64,000 nt of DNA, from the NCBI RefSeq assembly GCF_001657485.1, contig NZ_LXFU01000048.1:186001-250000 (forward strand), in the 5' to 3' direction. Position numbers and translations under genes: made by a program. Within the stretch, counting starts at the first letter, position 1, and each line of letters opens with the position of its first letter. Below, one piece after another: positions 27,558 through 36,542 of this stretch. The DNA comes from Rhizobium sp. WYCCWR10014. Its GTDB lineage: Bacteria; Pseudomonadota; Alphaproteobacteria; Rhizobiales; Rhizobiaceae. Under the pieces are notes generated by a model. That model saw only the letters and a program-made list of their open reading frames with translations. It was not told where the DNA came from and made no database searches.

Positions 27558-29153
27558 TCAGCCCTGGCCGTTGATCGGAAGCGCCACGAAGCGACTTCCT
27601 TCATTGGACTGGATCTGGAAGAGCGCGCGGGTGCGCCCGTCCTTCTTCGCCTGGTTCAGCACCTTGACGATATCGTCGGCGCTGGAGACCTCCTGGTTGT
27701 TGACCGAGGTGATCTTCTCGCCTTCCTTGATGCCCTTGTCGGCGGCGTCGGAGTTCGGATCGATCTCTGTAATCGCCAGGCCCTTGCCGTCGTCAGACGG
27801 GCCGACCGTCAGGCCGAGATCGGCAAGCGCCTTTTCGGAAGCCGGTGCCTCAGGCTGCTGCGGCTGGTTGTTGTCATCGGCGGACGCATCCTTCTGGTCG
27901 ATCGGCAGCGTGCCGAGTTCGACGGTGAGAGGCTGGGCCTTGCCGGCGCGCCAGACCGAAAGCTCGACCTTGCTGCCCGGCTGCATCGCGCCGATGCGGC
28001 GGCTGAGATCACGCGCATCCTTGATCGTCTCACCGTTCAGCGCGGTGACGACGTCGCCGGCCTTCATGCCGGCCTTGTCACCCGGCGATCCGGCCTGCGG
28101 GGCGACGACAAGGGCGCCGCTCGGCTCGGAAAGACCGATGGATTCGGCGATATCCTTGGTCACCGGCTGGATCTGGACACCCAGCCAGCCGCGCGAGACC
28201 TGGCCGTCCTTCATCAGATCGGCGACGACATCCTTGGCGGTCGAGGCGGGAATGGCGAAGGCGATACCGACGCTGCCGCCCGATGGCGAGAAGATCGCGG
28301 TGTTGATGCCGACGACTTCGCCGCTGAGGTTGAAGGTCGGACCGCCAGAGTTGCCGCGGTTCACGGCGGCATCCACCTGCAGGTAATCGTCATAAGGACC
28401 GGAGCCGATATCGCGGCCGCGGGCCGAGACAATGCCGGCCGTGACCGTGCCGCCGAGGCCGAAGGGGTTGCCGACGGCAACGACCCAATCGCCGACGCGG
28501 ACGTTGTTGTCGTCGGCCCAGTTGACGTAGGTGAACTTCTTGCCCTTGCCGTCGACCTTCAGCACGGCGAGGTCGGTGCGCGGATCCTTGCCGATCAGCT
28601 TGGCATCGAGTTCGGTGCCGTCATTCATGACCGCGACGAAGGCCTGGCCATCGGAAACGACGTGATTGTTGGTGACGATATAGCCGTCCTCGGAGATGAA
28701 GAAGCCGGAGCCCTGGGCGACGGGGCGGAGGCGACCCTTGCCGCCCGGACCATTCGGGCCACCATTCGGTCCGTTCTGGCCGAAGCGCCTGGAATGGCCC
28801 TGCTGATCATTCGGATCCTGGCCGAACTGCTTGAAGAACCTCTTCAGCGGATGATCGTCGGGAAGGTCGTCGAAGCCGCGGCCGTTGAAATCGAAGGAGA
28901 AGCCGTCATTGTTGTTGTCGGAGACAGGATTGACGCGATTTTCGACCCGGACGGAAACGACAGCCGGTGAAACGGCGTCGACGACATTGGCGAAGCTCGG
29001 AACGGCGGGCGCCTGAACCTTGACAGCTTCGGCATAAGACCGGGTGATTTCGAGCGGAACGCCGGTTGCGAGCACAGCGGCTGCGATACCGGCGACGGTA
29101 GAAGCCTTGAGCACGGTGGCGAGGGACGGACGTCCGTTGAAATTCTTGAGCAT
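27558..29153 (-). CDS. degP: Do-type periplasmic serine protease/chaperone DegP
   Basis: This 531-residue S1C/HtrA protease degrades or refolds misfolded envelope proteins. It has an N-terminal export signal (about 1-41), then a trypsin-fold domain with the complete triad His164 (TNNHVV), Asp194 (RTDLAVL) and Ser269 (RGNSGGP). A Gly/Pro/Asn-rich loop lies at about 113-141, and two PDZ domains follow (about 300-390 and 430-525). Length and two PDZ domains place it with DegP1 of rhizobia. It lies 201 bp downstream of the cyc operon on the same strand and precedes a two-component system. Confidence 0.96.
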   Translation of the reverse strand: MLKNFNGRPSLATVLKASTVAGIAAAVLATGVPLEITRSYAEAVKVQAPAVPSFANVVDAVSPAVVSVRVENRVNPVSDNNNDGFSFDFNGRGFDDLPDDHPLKRFFKQFGQDPNDQQGHSRRFGQNGPNGGPNGPGGKGRLRPVAQGSGFFISEDGYIVTNNHVVSDGQAFVAVMNDGTELDAKLIGKDPRTDLAVLKVDGKGKKFTYVNWADDNNVRVGDWVVAVGNPFGLGGTVTAGIVSARGRDIGSGPYDDYLQVDAAVNRGNSGGPTFNLSGEVVGINTAIFSPSGGSVGIAFAIPASTAKDVVADLMKDGQVSRGWLGVQIQPVTKDIAESIGLSEPSGALVVAPQAGSPGDKAGMKAGDVVTALNGETIKDARDLSRRIGAMQPGSKVELSVWRAGKAQPLTVELGTLPIDQKDASADDNNQPQQPEAPASEKALADLGLTVGPSDDGKGLAITEIDPNSDAADKGIKEGEKITSVNNQEVSSADDIVKVLNQAKKDGRTRALFQIQSNEGSRFVALPINGQG

Positions 29154-29354
29154 TGGAGCACCTTCTCTTGTTCTTAGTTCTCAGAGCCGGCGATGCCGGA
29201 TCAGTCGATGAGTAAAGATATAGGACGCCGCACCTTACTGCGAACTGTCCGGCCAATGAAAAGTTGGTAATGTTTGCAATGTTTGCTTTCGGCAGAACGC
29301 GCCGCTGGCTTCTCTGGCAGTCAGAAATGCCGTCTGCCGGCTCAGCCCGCTCGA

Positions 29355-29810
29355 TTATTTTTTCAGAAGCTCGCTCAGCCGCGCCTGCTCGTCTGCCGTC
29401 AGCTTGCTGCCGGTCGGCTTGCCCGCCCTCTTGCGCGCAAAGACCAGCAGCGACAGCCCGCCGGCGAGCACCAGTAGTACCGGTGCGCCCCAGAGCAGCA
29501 CCGTCTTCATGCTGACACGCGGCTTCAAGAGCACGAACTCGCCGTAGCGCGAGACGATATAGTTCAGCACCGCCTCGTCGCTGTCGCCATCGGTGATGCG
29601 CTCGCGCACCAGCAGCCGCAGGTCCTTGGCGAGATCGGCGTTGGAATCGTCGATCGACTGGTTCTGGCAGACCATGCAGCGCAGTTCCGCCGAAAGGGTG
29701 CGGGCCCGCGCCTCGAGCGCCGGATCGGCCAGCACCTCGTCCGGGTTGACGGCAAAGGCGGGGGCCGCCATCAGCAGCAAAACGACAGCCAGGAGCAGAC
29801 GCCGCATCAT
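29355..29810 (-). CDS. cycL: Cytochrome c maturation protein CycL (CcmH)
   Basis: This 151-residue protein is the thiol-reductase subunit of the haem lyase complex, reducing apocytochrome c cysteines for haem attachment. It has a signal peptide (about 1-20), the redox motif RCMVCQNQSI (Cys45 and Cys48), a membrane helix (about 104-125) and a short basic cytoplasmic tail. The start at 29810 overlaps the cycK stop by 4 bp. It is the last gene of cycHJKL. Confidence 0.96.
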   Translation of the reverse strand: MMRRLLLAVVLLLMAAPAFAVNPDEVLADPALEARARTLSAELRCMVCQNQSIDDSNADLAKDLRLLVRERITDGDSDEAVLNYIVSRYGEFVLLKPRVSMKTVLLWGAPVLLVLAGGLSLLVFARKRAGKPTGSKLTADEQARLSELLKK

Positions 29811-31795
29811 TCCGCCGGCTCCATTGCGGGAGCTGCCGGCTTCGCCTTGCGGCGCGGGGCGCCGACACGCAGGCGCCGGTCGCTGAGCGAGACGAGGCCG
29901 CCGAAGGCCATGAACACCGCTCCGCCCCAGATGCAGAGAATGAACGGCTTCCACCAGATGCGCACCACGATGCCGCCGTCCTTGGTGGCGTCGCCCAAAG
30001 AGACATAGAGCTGGCTGAGCCCGAAAGTCAGGATGCCCGCCTCCGTCGTCGGCATCTGGCGGGCAGTGTAAAGGCGCTTGGCCGACCAGGTATCGGCAAC
30101 CGCGAGACCGGCGCGCCGGACGGTGAAGTGGCCGCGGTCCTCGGTATAGTTCGGCCCGGTCCCCGGCTGCATGCCGTCGAAATGCAGGCTGTAACCGCCG
30201 GCCTCGGTCACCTGCCCCGGCTTCATCTCGATGACATGCTCGCTCTCGAACGTCGTCACCGCGACGATGCCGAGCACGGTGACGCCGAGCCCGGCATGGG
30301 CAAGTGCGGTACCGAAGGCCGAACGCGGCAGGCCGGACAGCCGGCGCCAGGCGAGGCTGCCCGCGACCTTGCCGATGCCGGCGCGGTACCAGAGATCGGC
30401 GACAGCACCGAGAACCAGGAACAGCCCGGCAGCGAGGCCGAGCACTGAAAGCACCGGCCCGCCATGTTCGATATAGAAGAAGGCCACCGCGGCAAGGAAG
30501 GCCAGACCTGCGACGACATAGAGCCGCTGCAGGGCGCCAAGCAGATCGCCGCGCTTCCAGGCAAGCATCGGCCCGAAGGGCACGATGACGACCAGCGGCG
30601 CCATCAGCAGGCCGAAGGTCAGGTTGAAGAAGGGCGCTCCGACGGAAATCTTGTCGCCGGTCAGCGTTTCCAGCAGCAGCGGATAGAGCGTGCCTGTGAG
30701 CACCGTGCCACAGGCGACCGTCAGGATCAGATTGTTGACGACGAGCGCGCCCTCGCGCGAAATCGGCGCAAACAGCCCGCCTGCCGACAGCTTCGGCGCG
30801 CGGAAGGCAAAGAGCGACAGCGCGCCGCCGATGAAGATCAGCAGGATGCAGAGAATGAAGACGCCGCGGGAGGGATCGCTGGCAAAGGCGTGCACCGAGG
30901 TCAGCACGCCGGAGCGCACAAGGAAGGTGCCCATCAGCGACAAGGAGAAAGTAAGGATGGCGAGCAGCACCGTCCAGATCTTCAGCGCCTCGCGCTTTTC
31001 CATGACAAGCGCCGAATGCAGCAGTGCGGTGCCGGCGAGCCACGGCATGAAGGAGGCGTTTTCCACCGGGTCCCAGAACCACCAGCCGCCCCAGCCGAGC
31101 TCGTAATAGGCCCAGTAGGAGCCCATGGCGATGCCAAGCGTCAGAAAGGTCCAGGCGGCAAGCGTCCAGGGCCGCACCCAGCGTGCCCAGGCGGCGTCGA
31201 TGCGTCCTTCGAGGAGGGCCGCAACCGCAAAGGAGAAACAGACGGAGAAGCCGACATAACCGAGATAGAGCAGCGGCGGGTGGATCGCCAGGCCGACATC
31301 CTGAAGGACCGGGTTGAGATCGCGGCCCTCGGCCGGCGCCGGATCGAGACGGAGGAAGGGATTGGAGGTCAACAGAATGAACAGGGTGAAGGCGACCGAA
31401 ATCCAGGCCTGCACGGCCAATACGTTGGCCTTCAGCGTCTCGGGCAGATTGCGGCCGAAGATGGCGACCAGCGCGCTGAACAGCGTCAGGATCAACAGCC
31501 AGAGCAGCATCGATCCCTCGTGATTGCCCCAGACACCGGAATATTTATAGAGCAGCGGCACCAGCGAATGCGAATTCTCCCAGACGTTCTCAACCGAGAA
31601 ATCCGAGACGACATGGGCATAGGTCAGCACGGCGAAGGAGAAGGCCACGAGCGCAAACATCGCCAGCGAGCCGATCGTCGCCACGTCCATCATCGCCCGG
31701 TCGTGACGACGGGCTCCGATCACCGGTACGATGGAGAGGATGAGCGCCGTTGCCAGCGCCAGCACCAGCGCGTAATGGCCGATCTCGATGATCAT
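29807..31795 (-). CDS. cycK: Cytochrome c haem lyase subunit CycK (CcmF)
   Basis: This 662-residue polytopic membrane protein has about 15 helices and is the core of holocytochrome c synthase. The tryptophan-rich haem-handling WWD segment reads WGGWWFWDPVENASFMPW. Family signatures HYALVLALA at the N-terminus and HNEGSMLLW-like WGNHEGSMLLW are present. The start at 31795 (MIIEIGHYAL) overlaps the cycJ stop by 4 bp; a longer upstream frame is discarded. It works with CycH, CycL and the haem chaperone CycJ. Confidence 0.97.
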   Translation of the reverse strand: MIIEIGHYALVLALATALILSIVPVIGARRHDRAMMDVATIGSLAMFALVAFSFAVLTYAHVVSDFSVENVWENSHSLVPLLYKYSGVWGNHEGSMLLWLLILTLFSALVAIFGRNLPETLKANVLAVQAWISVAFTLFILLTSNPFLRLDPAPAEGRDLNPVLQDVGLAIHPPLLYLGYVGFSVCFSFAVAALLEGRIDAAWARWVRPWTLAAWTFLTLGIAMGSYWAYYELGWGGWWFWDPVENASFMPWLAGTALLHSALVMEKREALKIWTVLLAILTFSLSLMGTFLVRSGVLTSVHAFASDPSRGVFILCILLIFIGGALSLFAFRAPKLSAGGLFAPISREGALVVNNLILTVACGTVLTGTLYPLLLETLTGDKISVGAPFFNLTFGLLMAPLVVIVPFGPMLAWKRGDLLGALQRLYVVAGLAFLAAVAFFYIEHGGPVLSVLGLAAGLFLVLGAVADLWYRAGIGKVAGSLAWRRLSGLPRSAFGTALAHAGLGVTVLGIVAVTTFESEHVIEMKPGQVTEAGGYSLHFDGMQPGTGPNYTEDRGHFTVRRAGLAVADTWSAKRLYTARQMPTTEAGILTFGLSQLYVSLGDATKDGGIVVRIWWKPFILCIWGGAVFMAFGGLVSLSDRRLRVGAPRRKAKPAAPAMEPAE

Positions 31796-32289
31796 GGCGT
31801 CGCCTTCACTTCCTGCTTCCGAGCTTCCCGGCCTTGGCTCTCCTGGCCTTGGCCTTCCTTCCACAGCCCTTGGGATTTCAGCCGGTCGGCCACGTCCTTT
31901 GGCATATAGGTCTCGTCATGTTTGGCAAGCACGGTGTCGGCGACGAAGACGTTCGTTCCAGCGACAAACATGCCTTCGGTGACGACGCCCTGCCCCTCGC
32001 GGAAGAGATCGGGAAGGATGCCGGTATATTTGACCTTCACGGCGTTGGTGCTGCCGTCGGTGACGGCAAATTCCACCGTCGAGCCGGTGCCGCGCACGAC
32101 GCTGCCCTCGCCGACCAGGCCGCCGAGCCGGATGCGGGTTTCCGGTGCCACCGGCGTCTTGGCGAGATCGGCCGGCATGTAGAAATAGGCGACAGACTGG
32201 CTGAAGGCGAACATCACCAACAGCACGGCGACGAGAATGAAGCCCATGCCGCCCGCAATCACCGCCAGGCGCTTCTGCTTGCGCGTCAT
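31792..32289 (-). CDS. cycJ: Haem chaperone CycJ (CcmE)
   Basis: This 165-residue periplasmic protein is anchored by one N-terminal helix (about 9-30). It carries haem covalently to the lyase: the haem-binding His124 and nearby Tyr128 are seen in LAKHDETYMP, after an OB-fold beta barrel. The C-terminal tail is hydrophilic and Gln/Glu rich. The start at 32289 (MTRKQKR) overlaps the cycH stop by 4 bp. Confidence 0.97.
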   Translation of the reverse strand: MTRKQKRLAVIAGGMGFILVAVLLVMFAFSQSVAYFYMPADLAKTPVAPETRIRLGGLVGEGSVVRGTGSTVEFAVTDGSTNAVKVKYTGILPDLFREGQGVVTEGMFVAGTNVFVADTVLAKHDETYMPKDVADRLKSQGLWKEGQGQESQGREARKQEVKATP

Positions 32290-33443
32290 TGCGTCGCTCC
32301 CTCCGTGGCTATGCCGAGTTCTCTGGCAAGCGCCAGCAATTGCCTGCCCTCTTCGCCAGGTGGCGGAAAGGCCGCAAGCCCGCGCTTCAGGGCGCCGGCG
32401 GCGCGATCCTTGTCGTTCAATACGGCGTAAGAGCGGACGAGCCGCATCCATCCCTCGAAATTGTTCGGATCCTCGCTGAGCTTGGCGTCGAGGCTCTCCA
32501 CCATGCCGCGGATCATCTGCTGCCGGTCGCCGGCGCTCATGTTCTCGGCCGCCGCCACATCTTGCTGCGTGGGATTGCCCGGGGCAACAGGACCGCCGCC
32601 TGGGGTCGCCGGATTGGCGCCTGCCGGCGCGCCGCCGTTTGTGGCGATATGCTGGTTGACCAGCGGCAGCCAGGGCGCATCATCAGGCGATTGTTTTGCA
32701 AGCGCCTCAAAGGCCTGGCGCGCCTCATCGGGCCGTCCCGCCTGCTCCATGCTGAGGGCGATGTAGAAGCGGGCACGCGGATTGTCAGGCTCCAGCGTCA
32801 GCGATTGTTCCAGCACTTGTCGCGCCTCCTCGGTCACCACGCCGTCAGAGACCGCCATCAGCGTCTCGGCGAGGCCATCGAGCCGGACCGGGCTCGGGCC
32901 GAGAAGCCGGATAGCATTGCGGTAGGCCACTTGCGCGTCGTTCACACGCATCGTGCGGAAATAGATCGGCGCCAGCACGTCCCAGCCCTTGCCATCATCG
33001 GGTTTCTGAGCCAGATGCCGTTCCGCCTTGGTGATCAGCACCGCCACGTCATTGCCAGGATTTTCCAGCCGCGCTTCCAGCGGCTGCGAGGGCAGGTCCG
33101 GCCTGCCCGTCGTCAAATAAAGACAGAGCCCGAGAACCGGCAGGACCAGGAGGACGAAGGCCTCGGTGAAACGGTGATGCCGTGCGGGTTTCGGCGTCTC
33201 AGCCGGCTCGTCGGCAGAGACGGCGATCAGCCGCCGGCCGATTTCCGCCCTGGCGTAATCGGCCTCCTCCGGCGTGATCAGCCCGCCATTAAGATCGCGG
33301 TCGAGTTCGCGCAACTGGTCGCGATAGACCGCCGCCTCGCCCGCGCGGATATTATCCGCCGCCTTCGCTCCGCGCAGAAGGGGGTAGAGCAGGATGACGG
33401 CGAGGGCTGCCGTCATAGCGGCAACGAGAATCCAGAACAGCAT
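32286..33443 (-). CDS. cycH: Cytochrome c maturation protein CycH (CcmI), apocytochrome chaperone
   Basis: This 385-residue protein has two N-terminal-half membrane helices (about 2-22 and about 95-113) with a cytoplasmic leucine-zipper-like loop between (YRDQLRELDRDL). A periplasmic TPR domain (about 150-385) binds the apocytochrome C-terminus. The start at 33443 (MLFWILVAA) gives the correct first helix; a 14-residue longer version is possible. It is the first gene of cycHJKL, each pair overlapping by 4 bp. In R. leguminosarum this operon is linked to high-affinity iron uptake as well as cytochrome c. Confidence 0.95.
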   Translation of the reverse strand: MLFWILVAAMTAALAVILLYPLLRGAKAADNIRAGEAAVYRDQLRELDRDLNGGLITPEEADYARAEIGRRLIAVSADEPAETPKPARHHRFTEAFVLLVLPVLGLCLYLTTGRPDLPSQPLEARLENPGNDVAVLITKAERHLAQKPDDGKGWDVLAPIYFRTMRVNDAQVAYRNAIRLLGPSPVRLDGLAETLMAVSDGVVTEEARQVLEQSLTLEPDNPRARFYIALSMEQAGRPDEARQAFEALAKQSPDDAPWLPLVNQHIATNGGAPAGANPATPGGGPVAPGNPTQQDVAAAENMSAGDRQQMIRGMVESLDAKLSEDPNNFEGWMRLVRSYAVLNDKDRAAGALKRGLAAFPPPGEEGRQLLALARELGIATEGATQ

Positions 33444-33512
33444 GTCGCCCAAATACGTGAAGCGCGCCCTCATTCCAACTGCCAAAGCCGGAATGACGAA
33501 GATTTGAGGCTA

Positions 33513-33560
33513 GCGCATAACCCCGAGAATCGGAATCGATTTTCGGAAAGGATTATGCGC
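33513..33560. repeat. Long intergenic palindrome next to repeat copy B
   Basis: A 48-bp near-perfect palindrome has GCGCATAA at 33513-33520 pairing with TTATGCGC at 33553-33560, and inner arms CCGAGAATCG and CGATTTTCGG differing at one base. It lies between the lipoprotein gene and cycH and directly abuts the element at 33562, forming a mosaic intergenic repeat of the type common in Rhizobium. Confidence 0.75.
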
Positions 33561-33561
33561 C

Positions 33562-33615
33562 ATTTAAAGTGATAGAGCGTCCTTAGCGCGCCCTGTCGGA
33601 CGCGCGGCGCTCTAT
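33562..33615. repeat. Intergenic palindromic repeat, copy B
   Basis: Ends ATAGAGCG (33572-33579) and CGCTCTAT (33608-33615) pair perfectly. The interior has a second GC-rich arm pair. It is the same family as 25152-25208, including the flanking AAAGTG/CACTTT block. Confidence 0.75.
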
Positions 33616-33625
33616 TGGCCGCAAT

Positions 33626-34054
33626 TCAGAGCGGCGACCAGCTGCCGTCGTTATTGCGGCAGGCAGCGCCGCGCGCCACCGTGTCCTTGCCGTCGACGGT
33701 CAGTGTGTGGGTATATTGCCGGCAGTTCTGCGAGCCGACCTGATAGGGTGCCGCCGCGACGACCTTGCCGGTGATGTCCTTGCCGGTCCAGAGCACCGGC
33801 TGGCCGACGGCCGCCCCTTCCAGCGCCCGATATTCCGCCTCGAGCGCCCGCTGCTTGTCGCTGTCGGTCAGCGTCACGCCGCTGCGGCCGACGATACCGC
33901 CCTGCAGCGCAGTGATGAAGGCGGCCGATGCCGAGGGCTTGCTCGAAAAAATACCGCGCGAAGCGGCACTCTTCGTCGTCGTGCAGCCGGACAGCGCGAC
34001 GGCGACGGCGACGAGAAGAGCAGAAACGATCATGCCTTGCGAGCGTAAAATCAT
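33626..34054 (-). CDS. Small surface-antigen-like lipoprotein
   Basis: This 142-residue exported protein has a hydrophobic signal ending in a lipobox LSGC (Cys24), followed by TTTKSAASRG. The C-terminal half (YRALEGAAVGQPVLW, NCRQYTHTLTVDGK, GAACRNNDGSW) resembles the RT0821/Lpp0805-type surface protein tail of alphaproteobacteria, with two Cys that could pair. The function is unknown; an outer-membrane or periplasmic location is predicted. It lies between the feu and cyc operons on the same strand, with its own spacing (118 bp from feuQ). Confidence 0.78.
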   Translation of the reverse strand: MILRSQGMIVSALLVAVAVALSGCTTTKSAASRGIFSSKPSASAAFITALQGGIVGRSGVTLTDSDKQRALEAEYRALEGAAVGQPVLWTGKDITGKVVAAAPYQVGSQNCRQYTHTLTVDGKDTVARGAACRNNDGSWSPL

Positions 34055-34172
34055 TGCGTCGAACCACGATCAGGGGTCAATTTCAGCCGATCGAAGTGCA
34101 GCGTCCCCGTGTCAGCATTAAGGCAAAGCATGCTATACATTTGCCAGTATCTTTGTGACATCAAGCAGTTGC

Positions 34173-35576
34173 TCATGCAACATCCTTTGTGACGCCGGGC
34201 AGGATAAGCTTGGCCTTCAGCCCGCCCCATTCACCGCGGGAAAGCTCGAGCCGTCCCTGGTATTCATTCGAAATCTCGGTGACGATCGAAAGTCCGAGCC
34301 CGGTTCCGGGTTTGCTTTCGTCGAGCCGGCGGCCGCGCTTCAGCGCCTCGCGGATCTGGTCCGGCTCCAGGCCCGGCCCGTCATCCTCGACGGCGAGCTC
34401 CACCCAGTGGCGGCGCGCGCTCGCCTCCACCCCCTTCACATCCTCGCCGGCCTCGACGGCCGAAAGCCGCACCCTGCTTTTGGCAAAACGCGCCGCATTT
34501 TCCAGGAGATTGCCGACGGTCTCTTCAAGATCCTGCTGCTCCATGGCAACAGCCAGATGCGGCGGCGAGACGACGAGATCGAATTCGGTATCGACGTTCA
34601 GCCGGCGCATGACGCGCACCAGCCGCTCCAGCGCCGGCTCCGCATCTGTGCGGGCGAGCACGGATTCGCGCTGTGCGGCGATGCGCGCCCGATTGAGATA
34701 GGACTGCACCTGCCCCTGCATCGCTTCCGCCTGGCTGCGCACCAGTTCGCCATGGGATTTTTCCAGCACGCGCGCCTCGTTGAGAAGCACTGCGATCGGC
34801 GTCTTCAGTGAGTGGGCGAGATTGCCGACCTGCATGCGGGCCCGCTCGACGATGCGGCGGTTGCTGTCGATCAGCGCGTTCACCTCGTTGGCGAGCGGCA
34901 GGATTTCGCGCGGGAAGTCGCCCTTCAGCTGCTCGCTCTCGCCGGCGCGGATGCGCTCCAGCGCGGCACGTGCCTTGTCGAGCGGCTTCAGGCCGTAGAG
35001 AATCGCCAGCGCGTTGACGATCAGGCTGCCGACGCCGAAACCGGCGAGCGCCAGATAGAGGCTGTGGGAAAAGGTGCGCACGTCGTCTTCGACGACATCG
35101 ACATTGCCGGTGACGCGGACGCGCGCCGCACGCCCGTCGGTATCGAGCACCACTTCGGTCTCGGCCACCTGCACGCGGTTCCCGGAGGCATCCGTCACCT
35201 GATAATAGCGCTCGTAATTCTTGTCGAAGGGCGCTTCGACGACGGAGGGAACCGGAATGAGCGCCGAGCCCAGCGAAGGCGACACCAGCGGTGCGGTGGT
35301 ATAGGTACCAAGCGGCTCGACCACCCAGTACCAGCCGGTCTTCGGCTGGGCAAAACGCAGGTCGCCGAGCTGCGGGCTGCCGCTGAGCGCCCCCTGATCG
35401 CCGATCACCACCGAATTGATGACATTATAGAGCTGCGCCCGCAACAGATCCTGGAAACCGCGTTCGGCGCTCTTGCGGTAGAGGGTGGAGATCAAGAGGC
35501 CGATCACCACCAGCGCCACCGTCGACCAGACCGTAGTCAGCAACAACACACGTGCGGTGAGCGACTTAATTCGCAT
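34173..35576 (-). CDS. feuQ: Sensor histidine kinase FeuQ
   Basis: This 467-residue inner-membrane kinase has TM1 about 9-33, a periplasmic domain of about 135 residues and TM2 about 172-195. HAMP follows, then HisKA with VGNLAHSLKTPIAVLLN (His255) and an HATPase with DDGPGL and GTGLGLSIV. It overlaps feuP by 11 bp. FeuPQ was described in R. leguminosarum beside cycHJKL, with effects on iron uptake. In S. meliloti it controls cyclic glucan export and osmoadaptation and is restrained by FeuN. The gene order here matches. Confidence 0.9.
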   Translation of the reverse strand: MRIKSLTARVLLLTTVWSTVALVVIGLLISTLYRKSAERGFQDLLRAQLYNVINSVVIGDQGALSGSPQLGDLRFAQPKTGWYWVVEPLGTYTTAPLVSPSLGSALIPVPSVVEAPFDKNYERYYQVTDASGNRVQVAETEVVLDTDGRAARVRVTGNVDVVEDDVRTFSHSLYLALAGFGVGSLIVNALAILYGLKPLDKARAALERIRAGESEQLKGDFPREILPLANEVNALIDSNRRIVERARMQVGNLAHSLKTPIAVLLNEARVLEKSHGELVRSQAEAMQGQVQSYLNRARIAAQRESVLARTDAEPALERLVRVMRRLNVDTEFDLVVSPPHLAVAMEQQDLEETVGNLLENAARFAKSRVRLSAVEAGEDVKGVEASARRHWVELAVEDDGPGLEPDQIREALKRGRRLDESKPGTGLGLSIVTEISNEYQGRLELSRGEWGGLKAKLILPGVTKDVA

Positions 35577-36237
35577 GTTTCGGCGCTTGGATACGGTAAC
35601 CGAGACCGCGCACCGTTTCGATCAGATCGACTCCCATTTTCTTGCGCAGGCGGCCGACGAAGACCTCGATCGTGTTGGAATCGCGGTCGAAATCCTGGTC
35701 GTACATGTGCTCGACCAGTTCCGTGCGCGAGACGACCTCGCCCATGTGATGCATGAGATAGGAAAGCAGGCGATATTCATGCGAGGTCAGCTTCAGCGTC
35801 GTGCCGTTGACCGTGGCCTTCGAGGATTTGGTATCGAGCCGCACCGGCCCGCAGATGATCTCGGATGAGGAATGCCCGGCCGCACGCCGGATCAGCGCCC
35901 GAATGCGCGCCAGCACTTCCTCGACATGGAAGGGCTTGGTGACGTAGTCGTCGGCACCGGCGTCGATGCCGGCGACCTTGTCGCTCCAGCGATCGCGCGC
36001 CGTGAGAATCAGCACCGGCACGCCGCGGCCGGCGCCGCGCCATTTTTCAAGAACGGTAACCCCGTCCATCTCCGGCAGGCCGATATCGAGGATGATGGCA
36101 TCATAGGGTTCGGTGTCGCCAAGGAAATGGCCTTCCTCGCCGTCGAATGCCTGGTCGACGACATAGCCCGCCTCCTTCAGCGTGTCGGCCAGCTGCCGGT
36201 TCAGATTAACGTCGTCTTCGACTACCAGGATGCGCAT
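35566..36237 (-). CDS. feuP: Response regulator FeuP (OmpR family)
   Basis: This protein has 223 residues from ATG 36237, which follows AAGGCGGA; the long upstream extension of the frame is not coding. The receiver has the acidic pocket ED at 7-9, Asp51 in IILDIGLPEMDG and the conserved Lys in YVTKPFHVEE. The winged-helix DNA-binding domain contains LTSHEYRLLSYLMHHMG and EVFVGRLRKKMG. It is cognate to FeuQ, and the length equals the described FeuP. Confidence 0.92.
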   Translation of the reverse strand: MRILVVEDDVNLNRQLADTLKEAGYVVDQAFDGEEGHFLGDTEPYDAIILDIGLPEMDGVTVLEKWRGAGRGVPVLILTARDRWSDKVAGIDAGADDYVTKPFHVEEVLARIRALIRRAAGHSSSEIICGPVRLDTKSSKATVNGTTLKLTSHEYRLLSYLMHHMGEVVSRTELVEHMYDQDFDRDSNTIEVFVGRLRKKMGVDLIETVRGLGYRIQAPKHAN

Positions 36238-36293
36238 CGGTCCGCCTTCGTCCGCTTCAAATCGATCAATTGTCCTGAATAAGCCGATTCCGC

Positions 36294-36542
36294 CTACATC
36301 GGAACCTTTACCGTGACTTTGCGTGGACGCTGGCCATTTCCCTGCACAAGAACGGTGATGATGCAGGTATCGCCCACCGGTTGCACGGACAGGAGCTGGC
36401 CGCCAGTCTGCTCGACGACCTGGGCTGCGGCGGCGCTGCAATCGCCTCCGATACGCACGACAAAAGTGCTCGTGGCGTCCGGTGAGGGCGCCGATACCAC
36501 CAGTCCGGCGGCCAATGCTGCGACGCTCAGAGGAAAGGCCAT
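36294..36542 (-). CDS. feuN: FeuN-like periplasmic inhibitor of FeuPQ
   Basis: This 82-residue protein has a signal peptide (about 1-18, Ala-rich, ending VVSAPS) and a mature domain of about 60 residues with two cysteines (GGDCSAAAA, GDTCIIT) that could form a disulfide. It ends in a basic beta-strand segment. It lies 56 bp upstream of feuP on the same strand. Size, predicted location and position fit FeuN, described in S. meliloti as a small periplasmic negative regulator of FeuQ. The assignment rests on context and topology rather than on recalled sequence. Confidence 0.75.
   Translation of the reverse strand: MAFPLSVAALAAGLVVSAPSPDATSTFVVRIGGDCSAAAAQVVEQTGGQLLSVQPVGDTCIITVLVQGNGQRPRKVTVKVPM

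Noticed and set aside
26832..28970. 712-codon plus-strand open frame over the response regulator and degP
   Set aside because: Antisense shadow across two well-identified genes and their terminator.
29811..31082. N-terminal extension of cycL to 31082
   Set aside because: This part overlaps cycK out of frame; the signal peptide, lipid-free CcmH start and 4-bp overlap place the start at 29810.
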